From: Streptomyces sp. YIM 121038
GTDB lineage: Bacteria; Actinomycetota; Actinomycetes; Streptomycetales; Streptomycetaceae
NCBI RefSeq assembly: GCF_006088715.1
Contig: NZ_CP030771.1
Span: forward strand, 248,001-312,000
DNA length: 64,000 bases
Reading direction: 5' to 3'
The notes beneath the pieces are model-generated. The model had not been told where the DNA came from and made no database searches. It worked only from the letters and a program-made list of their open reading frames with translations. Position 1 is the stretch's first letter, and each line of letters begins with the position of its first letter. Made by a program: the position numbers and the translations under genes. Positions 29,014 to 38,141 of this stretch are shown here, piece after piece.

Positions 29014-29673
29014 ATGCCGAGACCACGCGCATTCGACGAACGCCAAGTCCTGGAGCGGGCACGGGAACAGTTCTGGGCGACCGGCTACGCGGGTACCCGG
29101 ATGGACGACATCGCCCGGGCGACCGGCCTGGGCAAGGGCAGCCTGTACGGCGCGTTCGGCGACAAGGGCAAGCTGTTCCACCGCGTGTTCGGCGACTGGT
29201 GCACCGCGGTCGTCGAGGTGGCCGAAGGGCGGCTGGCAGGCGGCCCGGACGCGGAGGCCCTGACCCGGCTGTCGGGATACGTGCACCTCATGGCGGAGAA
29301 CACCGCTTCCGACACCGAGCACCGCGGATGCCTGCTGGCCAAGGGCACGGCGGAACTGGCCCAGCACGATCCGACGGTCGCCGGGCGTTCGGCCGAGACC
29401 ATGACGGCGCTGCTGGCCCTGCTGCGGACGGAGATCAGCGCCGCCCAGCGCCACGGCGACATCGACAGCGCTGCGGATCCGGAGCGGTTGGCGGCCCTGC
29501 TGCTGACGGTGGTCCGCGGCATCGAGGCGGTGGGCAAGGCCGGCCTGACCCCGGAGGCGCTGCGGAACGTCGCAGACACCGCACTGGCGGTCCTGCCCAG
29601 GCCCGAGGGGCAGAGACGCCGCGGGCGCAGCCCGGCCCGTGAGAACCAACTCGATGGCACCACGGCCACATGA
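29014..29673 (+). CDS. TetR-family repressor
   Basis: The 219-residue regulator has the N-terminal TetR HTH (residues 10-57: ARATGLGKGSLYGAFGDKGK) and a C-terminal ligand domain with the segment ENTASDTEHRGCLLAKGTAE, including a single Cys after the HRG that is conserved in the NemR/RutR-like subgroup sensing electrophiles. It is divergent from the SDR gene and has a good operator between. A redox or electrophile signal is therefore likely but unproven. Confidence 0.9.
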   Translation: MPRPRAFDERQVLERAREQFWATGYAGTRMDDIARATGLGKGSLYGAFGDKGKLFHRVFGDWCTAVVEVAEGRLAGGPDAEALTRLSGYVHLMAENTASDTEHRGCLLAKGTAELAQHDPTVAGRSAETMTALLALLRTEISAAQRHGDIDSAADPERLAALLLTVVRGIEAVGKAGLTPEALRNVADTALAVLPRPEGQRRRGRSPARENQLDGTTAT

Positions 29674-29692
29674 TCCGCCGGACAGCACCCAA

Positions 29693-29722
29693 GCCTGACC
29701 CAAGGATTCTCTTGGGTCAGGC
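29693..29722 (+). terminator. Hairpin terminator after the TetR gene
   Basis: A perfect 12-bp stem (29693-29704 with 29711-29722) around the loop GATTCT starts 20 bp after the TetR stop. Confidence 0.75.
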
Positions 29723-29738
29723 CAATAAATTCCGAGGA

Positions 29739-29768
29739 TTGACTTGGCTTTTGCCTGCGCTCGATGAT
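29739..29768 (+). promoter_or_regulatory. Possible sigma-70-type promoter for the ketopantoate-reductase-like gene
   Basis: TTGACT at 29739-29744 and GATGAT at 29763-29768 are spaced 18 bp, about 100 bp ahead of ATG 29870 and just after the TetR terminator. The -10 is weak. Confidence 0.35.
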
Positions 29769-29869
29769 CGTCTCGGGCCCGAGGCGGCAACCTGACCCGC
29801 CCTCCTGTCACGTCCGGACGAGGCCGGGGCAGCGGGGCAGGTGCCGACCCGTGAATCGAGAGGACCCCC

Positions 29870-30796
29870 ATGCCCCACACCACGCCGCCGCTCAGCAGCG
29901 GCTCCCACCCCCTCCCGCCCCGCTCGACGGTGGCGGTGCTCGGCCCCGGAGGGATCGGCGGCCTCCTCGCCGCGCTGCTCTCCCGCGCCGGGCACCGCGT
30001 GATCTGCCTCGCCACCGAAGGGACCGCACGCACCCTGCGCCGCAGCGGCATCCGCGTACACAGCGCGCAGTTCGGTGACTTCACCGCCGCGGTCGAGGCG
30101 GACACCGTGCTGCGGGAACCCGTCGACCTGTGCCTGGCGACCGTCAAGCAGACCGCGCTCGCCGCGGCGCTCGACCGTGTCCCGCCCCGTCTCCTCGACG
30201 GCGGATACGTGCTGCCCCTGCTGAACGGCGTCGAGCACCTGGACACCTTGCGGAAGCGCTTCGGCGCGGAACGGGTGGTACCGGCCGTGGTGCGCGTCGA
30301 GTCCACCCGAACCGCCCCGGGCGTCGTCGAACACGGCAGCCCGTTCCTGGAGATCGACCTGGCCCTCCGGCACGAGCCCCACGTCCCGCTCGCCGCGTTG
30401 CTCGCCTCCGCCGGAGCGGACACCCGCGTCGTGCCGGACGGGAACGCCGTGCTCTGGGCCAAGCTGGCGTTCCTGGCCCCCTTCGCCCTGCTCACCACCC
30501 GCTACGGCCTGCCGATCGGCGGCATCCGGTCCGCGCGGCGCGAGGAACTGGTGGCCCTGGTCGAGGAGACCACCGCCGTCAGCAGGGCCTGCGGCGCGTC
30601 CACGGACGCCACCGGGGTCCTGGCCCGCTACGACGCCTTCCCTCCCGGCAGCAAGTCGTCGATGCAGCGCGACGCGGAAGCGGGCCGCCCGCTGGAACTC
30701 GACGCGATCGGCGGAGCCCTGCTCCGGGCGGCGGAGCGCCACGGCATCCCCGTACCGCTGGCGGAACGCCTGATGGCCGAACTGGAAGGCCGCTGA
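29870..30796 (+). CDS. Ketopantoate reductase (ApbA/PanE)-family dehydrogenase
   Basis: This 308-residue protein has the N-terminal Rossmann motif VAVLGPGGIGGLLAA (about residues 21-35), the substrate-domain motif LLNGVEHLDTL with the catalytic-region Asn, a catalytic Lys in LWAKLAFLAPF, and the C-terminal PPGSKSSMQRDAEAGRPLEL motif with the invariant S-S-M-x-D. This is a well-kept family pattern. Family members reduce 2-dehydropantoate or other 2-oxo acids, so true PanE function is possible but not certain; primary panE is often elsewhere. CGAGAGGAC precedes ATG 29870. Confidence 0.87.
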   Translation: MPHTTPPLSSGSHPLPPRSTVAVLGPGGIGGLLAALLSRAGHRVICLATEGTARTLRRSGIRVHSAQFGDFTAAVEADTVLREPVDLCLATVKQTALAAALDRVPPRLLDGGYVLPLLNGVEHLDTLRKRFGAERVVPAVVRVESTRTAPGVVEHGSPFLEIDLALRHEPHVPLAALLASAGADTRVVPDGNAVLWAKLAFLAPFALLTTRYGLPIGGIRSARREELVALVEETTAVSRACGASTDATGVLARYDAFPPGSKSSMQRDAEAGRPLELDAIGGALLRAAERHGIPVPLAERLMAELEGR

Positions 30797-30911
30797 GCCC
30801 CGCTCCCCCACGACCGGCCCCGGCGGGGCTCGGCCCGATCGAGCCCCATTCAGCCGAGCCCGTTCAAGGGGATCGAGGGCAGCACGGGGGGCCGCCTCCA
30901 GTGATCGCCCG

Positions 30912-31874
30912 TCAGGGCAGGAGCAGCAGCTTGCCGGTCGTGCGGCGGGACTCCAGGTCCGCGTGGGCGCGGGCCGCGTCCGCGAGCGGGTAGCGGCCGG
31001 TGACGCGCGGGACGAGCCGACCCGCGAGGATCAGGTCGAACACCTCCCCCGTCCGCCGCAGCAGGGCCTCGCGGGTGGGGACGTGGTGGTGCACCACGGG
31101 GTAGGTCAGCAGGATGCTGTTGGGCAGGTCGGTGGGGCGCAGGGTGGGGACGCCCATGAAGGGGCCGTAGTAGGCGTGCACGCCGTGCGGGCGCAGGGAC
31201 AGCTGCGAGGAGCGGAACGTCCCGGCGCCGCCGCCGTCGTAGACGACGTGGGCACCCTGTCCGCCGGTCAGCTCCCTGATCTGCTCCTCGAAGCCGCCGC
31301 CCGAGTGGACGAGCACGTGGTCGGCACCGGCCTCCTTGGCCATGGGCGCCTTCTCCTCGCGGGAGACCAGTCCGATCACCCGGCCGCCGCGCGCGCCGAT
31401 CATCTGGGTGAGCAACCGGCCGACCCCGCCCGCCGCGGCGTGCACCACGGCGGTGTCACCCGGGCGGATCGGGTAGGTCTCGGTGCTCAGGTGGCTGGCG
31501 GTGAGGCCCTGCATCATCACGGCGGCGGCGGTCTCGTCGCTGATGCCGTCGGGCACCTTGACGAGCGAGTCCACCGGTACGGCGAGCAGTTCGGCGTAGC
31601 TGCCCGGGTGGTAGAACCAGGCCACCCGGTCACCGACGGCCAGGTCCCGGGCGCCTTCGCCGAGGGCGGTGACGCGGCCCGTCCCCTCGACGCCGAGGAC
31701 CGCGGGCGCCGCCCAGCCGGGGCCGCCCTCGGCGCGGGCGCCGACGTCCATGTAGTTCACCCCTGCGGCACCCACCCGCACCAGCGCCTCACCGGGGCCG
31801 GGCGTCGGATCGGGCAGCTCGGTCCACCGCATGACCTCGGGGCCGCCGTGCTTCTCGATTCGGATGGCGCGCAT
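30912..31874 (-). CDS. Zinc-free quinone oxidoreductase (QOR/MDR family)
   Basis: The 320-residue MDR-superfamily enzyme lacks the zinc ligands of alcohol dehydrogenases and has the quinone-oxidoreductase hallmarks: GVNYMDVGAR, the NADPH loop VHAAAGGVGRLLTQM (about residues 140-154) and LVSREEKAPMAKEAGADHVL. ATG 31874 follows AGAGGTG. It probably reduces quinones or other enones with NADPH. It is divergent from an alpha/beta hydrolase gene, with an inverted repeat in the 150-bp gap that could bind an unlinked regulator. Confidence 0.9.
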   Translation of the reverse strand: MRAIRIEKHGGPEVMRWTELPDPTPGPGEALVRVGAAGVNYMDVGARAEGGPGWAAPAVLGVEGTGRVTALGEGARDLAVGDRVAWFYHPGSYAELLAVPVDSLVKVPDGISDETAAAVMMQGLTASHLSTETYPIRPGDTAVVHAAAGGVGRLLTQMIGARGGRVIGLVSREEKAPMAKEAGADHVLVHSGGGFEEQIRELTGGQGAHVVYDGGGAGTFRSSQLSLRPHGVHAYYGPFMGVPTLRPTDLPNSILLTYPVVHHHVPTREALLRRTGEVFDLILAGRLVPRVTGRYPLADAARAHADLESRRTTGKLLLLP

Positions 31875-31941
31875 GGGGTGACACCTCTCTGCGTCGACGG
31901 GAGCGTCTTGTCGGGAACGGCAGCACCGTAGGTCGCCGAAA

Positions 31942-31959
31942 TTGGACCAGCAAGTCCAA
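31942..31959. promoter_or_regulatory. Inverted repeat between QOR and hydrolase genes
   Basis: TTGGAC-N6-GTCCAA is a perfect 6-bp inverted repeat in the divergent gap. It is A/T-rich relative to its surroundings and resembles MarR/HxlR-type sites. No regulator gene is adjacent. Confidence 0.4.
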
Positions 31960-32024
31960 ACCCGGGCCGGGGCAAGGGCGTTGCTCGGCCACCGCTCACA
32001 GGCGTCGGCACTAGCATCCGAGGC

Positions 32025-32795
32025 ATGCGGGAGTACTTCACGGCAGGGAAGCAGCAGTTGTCCTTTCTGGACGCCGGTGGTTCGGGCCGCCCACTGCTGG
32101 CACTTCACGGGCACTACAACGAGGCGTCGGTCTTCGCCCCGCTGGCCGAGGCGCTGGCGCCGGAGTGGCGCGTCATCGCCCTGGACCAGCGCGGGCACGG
32201 CGAGTCCGACCGCGCCGAGAGCTATCGAAGGGCCGACTACGTCGCCGACGTCGCGGCCTTCCACCGCCATCTGGGACTCGGCCCGGTGCCGGTCCTCGGC
32301 CACTCCATGGGCGGCGCGAACGCCTATCAGTACGCCGCCCGGCACGCGGACCAGGTCACCGCCCTGATCGTCGCGGACGTCGGCGCGGTGGTGGACGCCG
32401 ACTGGTCGATGGCCACACAGCTGCCTCTCGGCCAACCGTCACGCGAGGCCCTGGTCACGGCTCTCGGCCCGATGGCGCCCTACCTCGCGTGCTCCTTCCG
32501 CTCCTCCGATGCCGGATGGGGCTATTCGTTCGACATCGAGCACACGGTGCTGTCCAGTCAAGCCCTGACCGGCTCCTACTGGGGCGACTGGGACGCCGTG
32601 ACCTGCCCGACCCTGCTGATCCGGGGAGCGGACAGCCCCGTACTGACGCGGGACCACGCCCGGGACATGGTCGCCCGCCGGTCCGGCCGGGCCCAGCTGG
32701 TCGAGCTTCCGGCCGGGCACGTCGTGCAGTGCGACGCCCCTGCCGCGTTCGCCACCACCGTACGTACGTTCCTCACTCAACTGCCACCGGCGTAA
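32025..32795 (+). CDS. Alpha/beta hydrolase
   Basis: This 256-residue hydrolase has the oxyanion motif LHGHYNEASVF, the nucleophile elbow GHSMGG (Ser about residue 94), the acid in LLIRGADSPV and the catalytic His in LPAGHVVQCDAP, so the triad is complete. No strong SD precedes ATG 32025 and the mRNA may be leaderless. The substrate (ester, lactone, epoxide or C-C bond) cannot be told. It lies 87 bp before the PobA-like gene but is probably separately transcribed. Confidence 0.88.
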   Translation: MREYFTAGKQQLSFLDAGGSGRPLLALHGHYNEASVFAPLAEALAPEWRVIALDQRGHGESDRAESYRRADYVADVAAFHRHLGLGPVPVLGHSMGGANAYQYAARHADQVTALIVADVGAVVDADWSMATQLPLGQPSREALVTALGPMAPYLACSFRSSDAGWGYSFDIEHTVLSSQALTGSYWGDWDAVTCPTLLIRGADSPVLTRDHARDMVARRSGRAQLVELPAGHVVQCDAPAAFATTVRTFLTQLPPA

Positions 32796-32882
32796 AGGCG
32801 CTTCCGCACGCGCCCAACCCATCAGGTCCCACCAGGTCAGTGCCACGACCGGGTGATACTTCGGTCAGAGGCAGAGATTCCC

Positions 32883-34112
32883 ATGCATAAGATCTGCCCC
32901 GTGACAGAACATCAGCACATGCCCACCGCCGACGGCTCTGCCGACGTGGTGATACTCGGTGCCGGTCCAGCGGGACTGGTTCTGGCCAATCTGCTGCTCA
33001 CGCGCGGCGTCGACTGCGTCGTGCTGGAGCGGGCCGAGCTCGAGCACCTCCACGCGCGGGCCCGGGCGGGATTCCTCGCGGCCAACACCGTACGGATCCT
33101 GGACCGGCACGGGCTGGCCGACGGGCTGCTCCAGCGCGGGCACACCCACAGCACATGCGAGTTCCGAACCGAGGACGGCCGGTTCCAGTTGGACTACAGC
33201 GGGCTCGGCCGCGGGGAAGTGCACACCGTGTACCCCCAACAGGAGCTGGTGGGCGACCTGTTGTCGCACTACCTGGCGGCGGGCGGCCGGATCAGCTTCG
33301 GCACGGAAGCGGTGGCCGTACGGGACGCGGACGGCGAGGAGCCGTCGGTGAGCGTGCGGACCGCGGACGGGCGGCCCGGGCGGTGGCGGGCGCGGTACGT
33401 CGCCGGATGCGACGGCCGGCACGGGGCGGCGCGGCGCTCGATCCCGGACCACTCGGTCCGCCGCTTCCACCGCGATCACGGCGTGACCTGGCTGGGCCTG
33501 CTCGCCGAGGCACCCCCCAGCCTCGACGCCGTCGGCTACGCGGTCCACGAGCGGGGTTTCGCCGGGCACATGGCACGCACCTCCGCCATCACGCGCTACT
33601 ACCTCCAGTGCGAGCGCGGCACCCCGGCCGACTCCTGGTCGGACGAGCGGATATGGGACGAGCTGGACCTGCGCATGGGGGCCAAGGAGTACGGCCCGCT
33701 GCGCCGTGGCCTGATCGTGCAGCGCAGCGCCATCGACCTGGAGTCGGACGTCCTCGAACCCCTCCGGTACGGCGCGCTGTTCCTGGCGGGTGACGCCGCG
33801 AGCCTGATCAGCCCGTCCGCCGCCAAGGGGGCGAACCTCGCGGTCCTGGAGGCCGAACTCCTCGCGCGCGCCCTCGTCGACGACCTCACCCGCAAGGACC
33901 CCACCGGCGTAGAGAGCTACTCGGCCCGCTGCCTCGCCCGCATCTGGAGCGCGCAGGAGTTCTCGCACTGGATGATCGAGCTGCTGCACGGCGCCTCCGG
34001 CAGGGACGACGCGTCCCTCTTCCTCAACCGCACGCGACGCTCCCGCATGGCGTCGCTGCGCACCTCGCGCAGCCAGCAGGACTGGTTCGCCGAGCGCTAC
34101 GTCGGCGTGTGA
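32883..34112 (+). CDS. PobA-like FAD aromatic hydroxylase
   Basis: The protein (409 residues from ATG 32883) is a class A flavin monooxygenase of the 4-hydroxybenzoate 3-hydroxylase type: GxGxxG in VVILGAGPAGLVLAN, the DG motif in AGCDGRHGAARRS and the GD motif in FLAGDAASLISPSAAKGANL. In PobA the last motif usually reads GDAAHxxPPTGAKG; here Ser replaces His and Ser-Pro-Ser-Ala replaces Pro-Pro-Thr-Gly, so the substrate may differ. It precedes an O-methyltransferase gene by 144 bp, which suggests hydroxylation followed by methylation of a small aromatic acid. A GTG at 32901 is an alternative start. Confidence 0.85.
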   Translation: MHKICPVTEHQHMPTADGSADVVILGAGPAGLVLANLLLTRGVDCVVLERAELEHLHARARAGFLAANTVRILDRHGLADGLLQRGHTHSTCEFRTEDGRFQLDYSGLGRGEVHTVYPQQELVGDLLSHYLAAGGRISFGTEAVAVRDADGEEPSVSVRTADGRPGRWRARYVAGCDGRHGAARRSIPDHSVRRFHRDHGVTWLGLLAEAPPSLDAVGYAVHERGFAGHMARTSAITRYYLQCERGTPADSWSDERIWDELDLRMGAKEYGPLRRGLIVQRSAIDLESDVLEPLRYGALFLAGDAASLISPSAAKGANLAVLEAELLARALVDDLTRKDPTGVESYSARCLARIWSAQEFSHWMIELLHGASGRDDASLFLNRTRRSRMASLRTSRSQQDWFAERYVGV

Positions 34113-34256
34113 GACGCCGCGCCTCCGCCCCCCTGCCCCCGCCCCCCGCCTTCGGCCATCCCCACCTGACACCACCTCCGCCTGAGACCGCTCTCCTCTC
34201 AGGCCACTTCCCCTCGGTTCTCCCACCTCAGCTCTCCCCGGAATGAGGACGCCCCG

Positions 34257-35927
34257 TTGATCACGGCGTTGTCGGACGACACCTCGCGCCTGCGCGCGAC
34301 GGTCGACTTTGTCACCCAGCAGGACAGCGAGTCCCTCCTGCCGCTCCTGCTCCCCGGGCTCGACGGCCCGGAGCTGCGCGCGCTGGTGGAGCGGTGCCGC
34401 TTCGCGCACGCCGCGCTGCTCGTCTTCCCCGTCCACGCGCTGGCACTGGAGGCCACGCTGGCCGAGTGCGGCCTGGTCACCCGGACACCGCCGCAGCCGA
34501 GCGTGGTCGTACGCGAACGCCTGGCGCTGCGGCACCGTCGCACGGCCGACGACCTCGACGTGCGCATCCTGCGCCCGGCGGTGCTCGGCCGTGACGGGCA
34601 CCGCCGCACGGTCGAGGTGTTCGCCCTCACCGTGCCGCCGGGCTCGGACCTGGAGGAGATCGCCGCGCTCGAACTCGCCCGGCACGACGAGGCGCACGTC
34701 GCCTTCGAGGTGCAGGCCCCCGACCCGCTGGTGCTGCGCGGGCTGCGCGCGTCCTTCGCCTTCCACGGGGCGCTCCCGGACGGCGGCGGATACAACCCGC
34801 ACGAGAACGGCACGGTCTTCTACTTCGCCGCGCCCACCACGTCCCGGGCCGGATACCGCCGCATCGAGCTGTACGCCCCCGGTGACCACCGCTGTCAACT
34901 CGCCGCGCACCTGGCCGACTTCCACCGCCAGCAGCCGCCCGAGGCGCTGCTGCGGCTGCTCACCGGGGCCTGGACCACGCAGGCCCTGGCCACCGCCGCC
35001 CAGCTGCGGGTGCCCGACGCGATGGAGACCGACCGCGCCGTCGACGCCGGGGCCCTGGCGGGCAAGGTGGCGGCGGACCCGGACAGCCTGACGGTGCTCC
35101 TGCGCTACCTCGCCTCGCTCGGCGTCGTCGCCGAGGAGGCTCCCGGCAGCTTCCGGCTCACCGCCCTCGGCGCGCTCCTGCGCACGGAGGGCCCGGGCTC
35201 GATGCGGCCCCTGGCCCTCTTGTACGGCGGACCGTTCTACCAGTCCTTCGCCGCCCTCGCGCACACGGTGCGCACCGGGCAGGTCGCCTTCGAGTACCTC
35301 TTCGGCGCCCACCACTTCGACCACTTCGCCGCCGACCCCCGTCTCGCCGAACTCTTCGACCAGTCCATGGCCGCGAACTGGCGCATGTTCGAGCCGCTTC
35401 CCACCCATCCGGTCCTCACCGCGGCGGCCCGCAAGCCGCGGGGAGCCACCGTGGTCGACATCGCGGGCGGCAACGGGGAGCTGCTCAGCCGCATCCTCGC
35501 CGCGCATCCGGGGCTCGACGCCGTGCTGCTGGAACGCCCGCACGTCGTCGCGGCCGCCCGCCGCCGCCTCGGCGGCGCCCGGTGCTCGTACGTGGCGGGG
35601 GACTTCGCGGACGTACCTGCGGGCGCGGACGTGTATCTCCTCTGTCGCGTGCTGCACGACTGGGACGACGAGCGGTGCCGCGACATCCTGCGGCACTGCG
35701 CCCGCGCCATGCCCGCCGACGCCGACCTGCTCATCGTCGAGCGCCTGCTGCCCACCGACAACTCGCCGTCCCTCGCCACCGCCTGGGACCTCCACATGCG
35801 GTGCAACGTCGGGGGGCGCGAGCGCACGGCCGACCACTACGGCCGGCTGCTGGCCGACGCGGGCCTCACCCTGGCCGGGCACCGGCCGCTGCCGCTGGAC
35901 GGCCATGTGCTGCACGCCCGCAAGTGA
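34257..35927 (+). CDS. Two-domain O-methyltransferase with unrecognised N-terminal domain
   Basis: The 556-residue protein has two parts. Residues about 225-556 are a plant-type/actinobacterial O-methyltransferase: a dimerisation helix-turn-helix (LATAAQLRVPDAM), the SAM motif VDIAGGNGELLSRIL and the catalytic-region HDWDDERC with its His/Asp. Residues 1-215 are an extra domain I do not recognise, with GYNPHENGTVFYFAAPT and IELYAPGDHRCQLAAHL; it is much longer than the usual N-terminus of these enzymes. The TTG start at 34257 follows ATGAGGAC. It is paired with the PobA-like hydroxylase and convergent with the next gene, 3 bp away. Confidence 0.82.
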   Translation: MITALSDDTSRLRATVDFVTQQDSESLLPLLLPGLDGPELRALVERCRFAHAALLVFPVHALALEATLAECGLVTRTPPQPSVVVRERLALRHRRTADDLDVRILRPAVLGRDGHRRTVEVFALTVPPGSDLEEIAALELARHDEAHVAFEVQAPDPLVLRGLRASFAFHGALPDGGGYNPHENGTVFYFAAPTTSRAGYRRIELYAPGDHRCQLAAHLADFHRQQPPEALLRLLTGAWTTQALATAAQLRVPDAMETDRAVDAGALAGKVAADPDSLTVLLRYLASLGVVAEEAPGSFRLTALGALLRTEGPGSMRPLALLYGGPFYQSFAALAHTVRTGQVAFEYLFGAHHFDHFAADPRLAELFDQSMAANWRMFEPLPTHPVLTAAARKPRGATVVDIAGGNGELLSRILAAHPGLDAVLLERPHVVAAARRRLGGARCSYVAGDFADVPAGADVYLLCRVLHDWDDERCRDILRHCARAMPADADLLIVERLLPTDNSPSLATAWDLHMRCNVGGRERTADHYGRLLADAGLTLAGHRPLPLDGHVLHARK

Positions 35928-35930
35928 GGT

Positions 35931-36947
35931 CTAGCCGGTCGGCGGCGGCCCCGCGTCCAGCAGGGCGCGGCCGAGCGGGGTCAGGGCGTGCCTGACCCCC
36001 GGGCCCTCCCGGCGGGTGGTGAGCAGCCCGGCGGTCCGCAGCACCGAGGCGTGGTGGCTGGCCGTCGCGGCGGAGGTGCCGATGCGCCGGGCCAGCTCGA
36101 CGGTGCCGACCGGGCTCCGCACCTCCCGGAGGGTCCGGGCCCGGGTGGCACCGAGGAGAGCGCTCAGGCCGCCCTCGGCCGCCTGTGTCTCACACGTCAC
36201 CACGGAGGCGCGGTCGAGGAGGGAGCGCGCGAGCGGGTAGCGCAGGACGAAGGGCCGCTCGGGCTCGGCGTTGTCGACCAGCACGAGCGGCCTCGGGCAG
36301 AAGAACGTCGGGACGAGCAACAGCCCGCGGCCGCCCAGGTCGAGGTCGGTGTCCATGTCGCAGGGCACGCTCAGGACGCCCCGGCTCCAGGAGATCTCGG
36401 GGTGCAGGGTGCCGAGCAGCCCCTCGACGCCCGTGTCGACGGCGGTCAGGGCCCGCTGGGCACGGTCGTTGTGGGCGCACGCGAGGAGTTGTGACCAGTA
36501 GGGCGCCACCGCGAGGGCGTGGTAGGAGCGCAGCTCACGGCGGACGAGCGCCGCCCAGGTGCGGTCCCCGTGGTGCAGTTCGTGGATCCAGCGCGGCGCG
36601 CGGGGCCGCAGCAGCCGGGTGGCGCGCCAGTCGGCGGCCCACTGGCCGCCCGGCAGCGACCAGGTGTGGTCGAGGCTGTCCGCGAGACTGCCGGTGACGG
36701 CGTGCGTGAACACCTCGGGGACGTACTCGCCGACGCCCGCGGGCGCCAGGTCGAACAGGAGCCCCATCTCGGGCCGCAGGGCGCGGCGGGTGCGCTCGCG
36801 CCAGCCGGACAGGGCCGCGGTCGCCGCCCGGTCTGGCCGCTCCGCCTGGAGCAGCGGCAGGCTCAAGACGGTCTCGGCGAGGGGGTCGGGGCGGTCCGCG
36901 ACGCGTACCCGGGACAGGTCGTCGGCGGTGAGGTGGATGCGTAGCAC
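35931..36947 (-). CDS. ArsR-type regulator with large N-terminal domain (DUF5937-like)
   Basis: The 338-residue protein has a long N-terminal domain (about residues 1-240, LRIHLTADDLSRVRVADRPD) and a C-terminal ArsR/SmtB winged helix (TVELARRIGTSAATASHHAS and LLTTRREGPGVRHALTPLG). This layout is common in Streptomyces regulators of unknown signal. GTG 36947 follows CCTGGAG. It is convergent with the O-methyltransferase gene and may regulate that pair. Confidence 0.82.
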   Translation of the reverse strand: MLRIHLTADDLSRVRVADRPDPLAETVLSLPLLQAERPDRAATAALSGWRERTRRALRPEMGLLFDLAPAGVGEYVPEVFTHAVTGSLADSLDHTWSLPGGQWAADWRATRLLRPRAPRWIHELHHGDRTWAALVRRELRSYHALAVAPYWSQLLACAHNDRAQRALTAVDTGVEGLLGTLHPEISWSRGVLSVPCDMDTDLDLGGRGLLLVPTFFCPRPLVLVDNAEPERPFVLRYPLARSLLDRASVVTCETQAAEGGLSALLGATRARTLREVRSPVGTVELARRIGTSAATASHHASVLRTAGLLTTRREGPGVRHALTPLGRALLDAGPPPTG

Positions 36948-37241
36948 CGTCGTGTCTCCAGGCGCTCGGCGGGTCGGGGCGCGCGCCCGGCGGCGGTCGG
37001 TCCGGCCGTCGTCGGCCGAGCCGCGCGATCACGCTAACCGGCGCTGCGCCCACCGGGGCGGCCGCGCACCCCATCTGGCCAAAGTGCTCCGCCCAGGCCT
37101 ACGGAATGTCCAATTTCGATGCGCCTCGAAGGGCTTTGAGCGGCGGCTGGGTCGGGGGCGAGACTGGTTCACGTACAGGGGGGGGAGGACCCGGTCGGCG
37201 CCGCCGCGCGGTGTCGGCCGGGCCCCTCGCACCCGCTGGTC

Positions 37242-37514
37242 TCAGTGGTCGTCCGCGGCCTGGGCCAGCGCTGCCTTGAGCAGGGCCACGGTTGAGGCGG
37301 TCGTGGCCGCGCGGACCGCGTCCTGGTCGGTGTGCTCGGCCTCTTCGAGGAGGATCACAGCGGCCTGGAGTACGCCGACGTGCACCGGAACCGTCCGCAG
37401 CGCGGCGAGCGCGGCACCGGCCCGGTCCGCCGCGGACACGGAGTCGCCGGCCTGGGGAATGAGCGCGAAGACACCGCGCCCCAGCGCGCGGTCGCGGGAG
37501 GAAGGCGTGGTCAC
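37242..37514 (-). CDS. Small hypothetical protein
   Basis: This 90-residue acidic protein (GTG 37514) is mostly helical by composition, with Ala-rich segments RAGAALAALRTVPVHVGVLQ and AATTASTVALLKAALAQA. I do not recognise a family. No signal peptide or membrane segment is apparent. GC-rich third positions and Streptomyces-like codon use support it being real. It lies between the ArsR-type gene and the NUDIX gene, 141 bp from the latter. Confidence 0.6.
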   Translation of the reverse strand: MTTPSSRDRALGRGVFALIPQAGDSVSAADRAGAALAALRTVPVHVGVLQAAVILLEEAEHTDQDAVRAATTASTVALLKAALAQAADDH

Positions 37515-37655
37515 CCGGGGATTCTCCCCTACGGGGCCCGCCCGGTGACAGCCGGTCGCGGTCCCGCGACAGGAGCCCTAGGGCCGCCGTGCCTCGGCAG
37601 AGCCCTCCCGGGGTCGTGCCGGAAGGCGGCCGCGGCCCCTGGCCGAGGCTGGGCG

Positions 37656-38108
37656 CTACCAGGTCGTCGCCTCCCAGTCGTCCGTGTGGAGGGAGTGCGG
37701 CTCGCCCTTCAGGTAGTGCTGGATGCCGAGCGCGTTGTACCGGACGGTGTCCTTGGGGAGCGGGTCGACGGGGGCCCAGAGGAGTTCGCTGCACTTGTGG
37801 GGTTCGGAGTTGACGACCGTGCCGGTGAAGTCCCGCTCGACGGTGAAGAACCAGCCCACGCGGTCGCGCCCTTCAGGACTGCGGAAGAACATCACATGCG
37901 CGAGGCGCACCGCCGCGCGGTCGAGCTGGACGCCGATCTCCTCCCGCGCCTCGCGCACGATCGCGGCGCGGGGGTCCTCCCCCGGATCGACCTTGCCGGA
38001 AGGGAGGTTGAGCAGCCCGTCGGCGTATCCGGTGTTGTCCCGCCTGGCCAGGAGGACGGTGTCCCCGCGCCTGAGGATGAGCATGACGTCGTTCTGCGGC
38101 TGCCCCAC
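37656..38108 (-). CDS. NUDIX hydrolase
   Basis: The 150-residue protein carries a complete NUDIX box (GKVDPGEDPRAAIVREAREE followed by IGV, about residues 38-60), which binds the metal and hydrolyses nucleoside-diphosphate-linked substrates. The rest fits the MutT-like fold, with MLILRRGDTVLLARRDN at the start. GTG 38108 follows CCCGG; the SD is weak. It is 33 bp from the MFS stop and could share a transcript with it. The substrate is not predictable. Confidence 0.9.
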   Translation of the reverse strand: MGQPQNDVMLILRRGDTVLLARRDNTGYADGLLNLPSGKVDPGEDPRAAIVREAREEIGVQLDRAAVRLAHVMFFRSPEGRDRVGWFFTVERDFTGTVVNSEPHKCSELLWAPVDPLPKDTVRYNALGIQHYLKGEPHSLHTDDWEATTW

Positions 38109-38141
38109 CGGGTCCTCCCGCGATCGTGTGGTCGATGGTCC

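Noticed and set aside
28192..30498. 768-codon frame extending the SDR gene upstream
   Set aside because: The extension runs through the TetR gene on the other strand and the divergent operator. ATG 28929 has an SD and the canonical SDR start.
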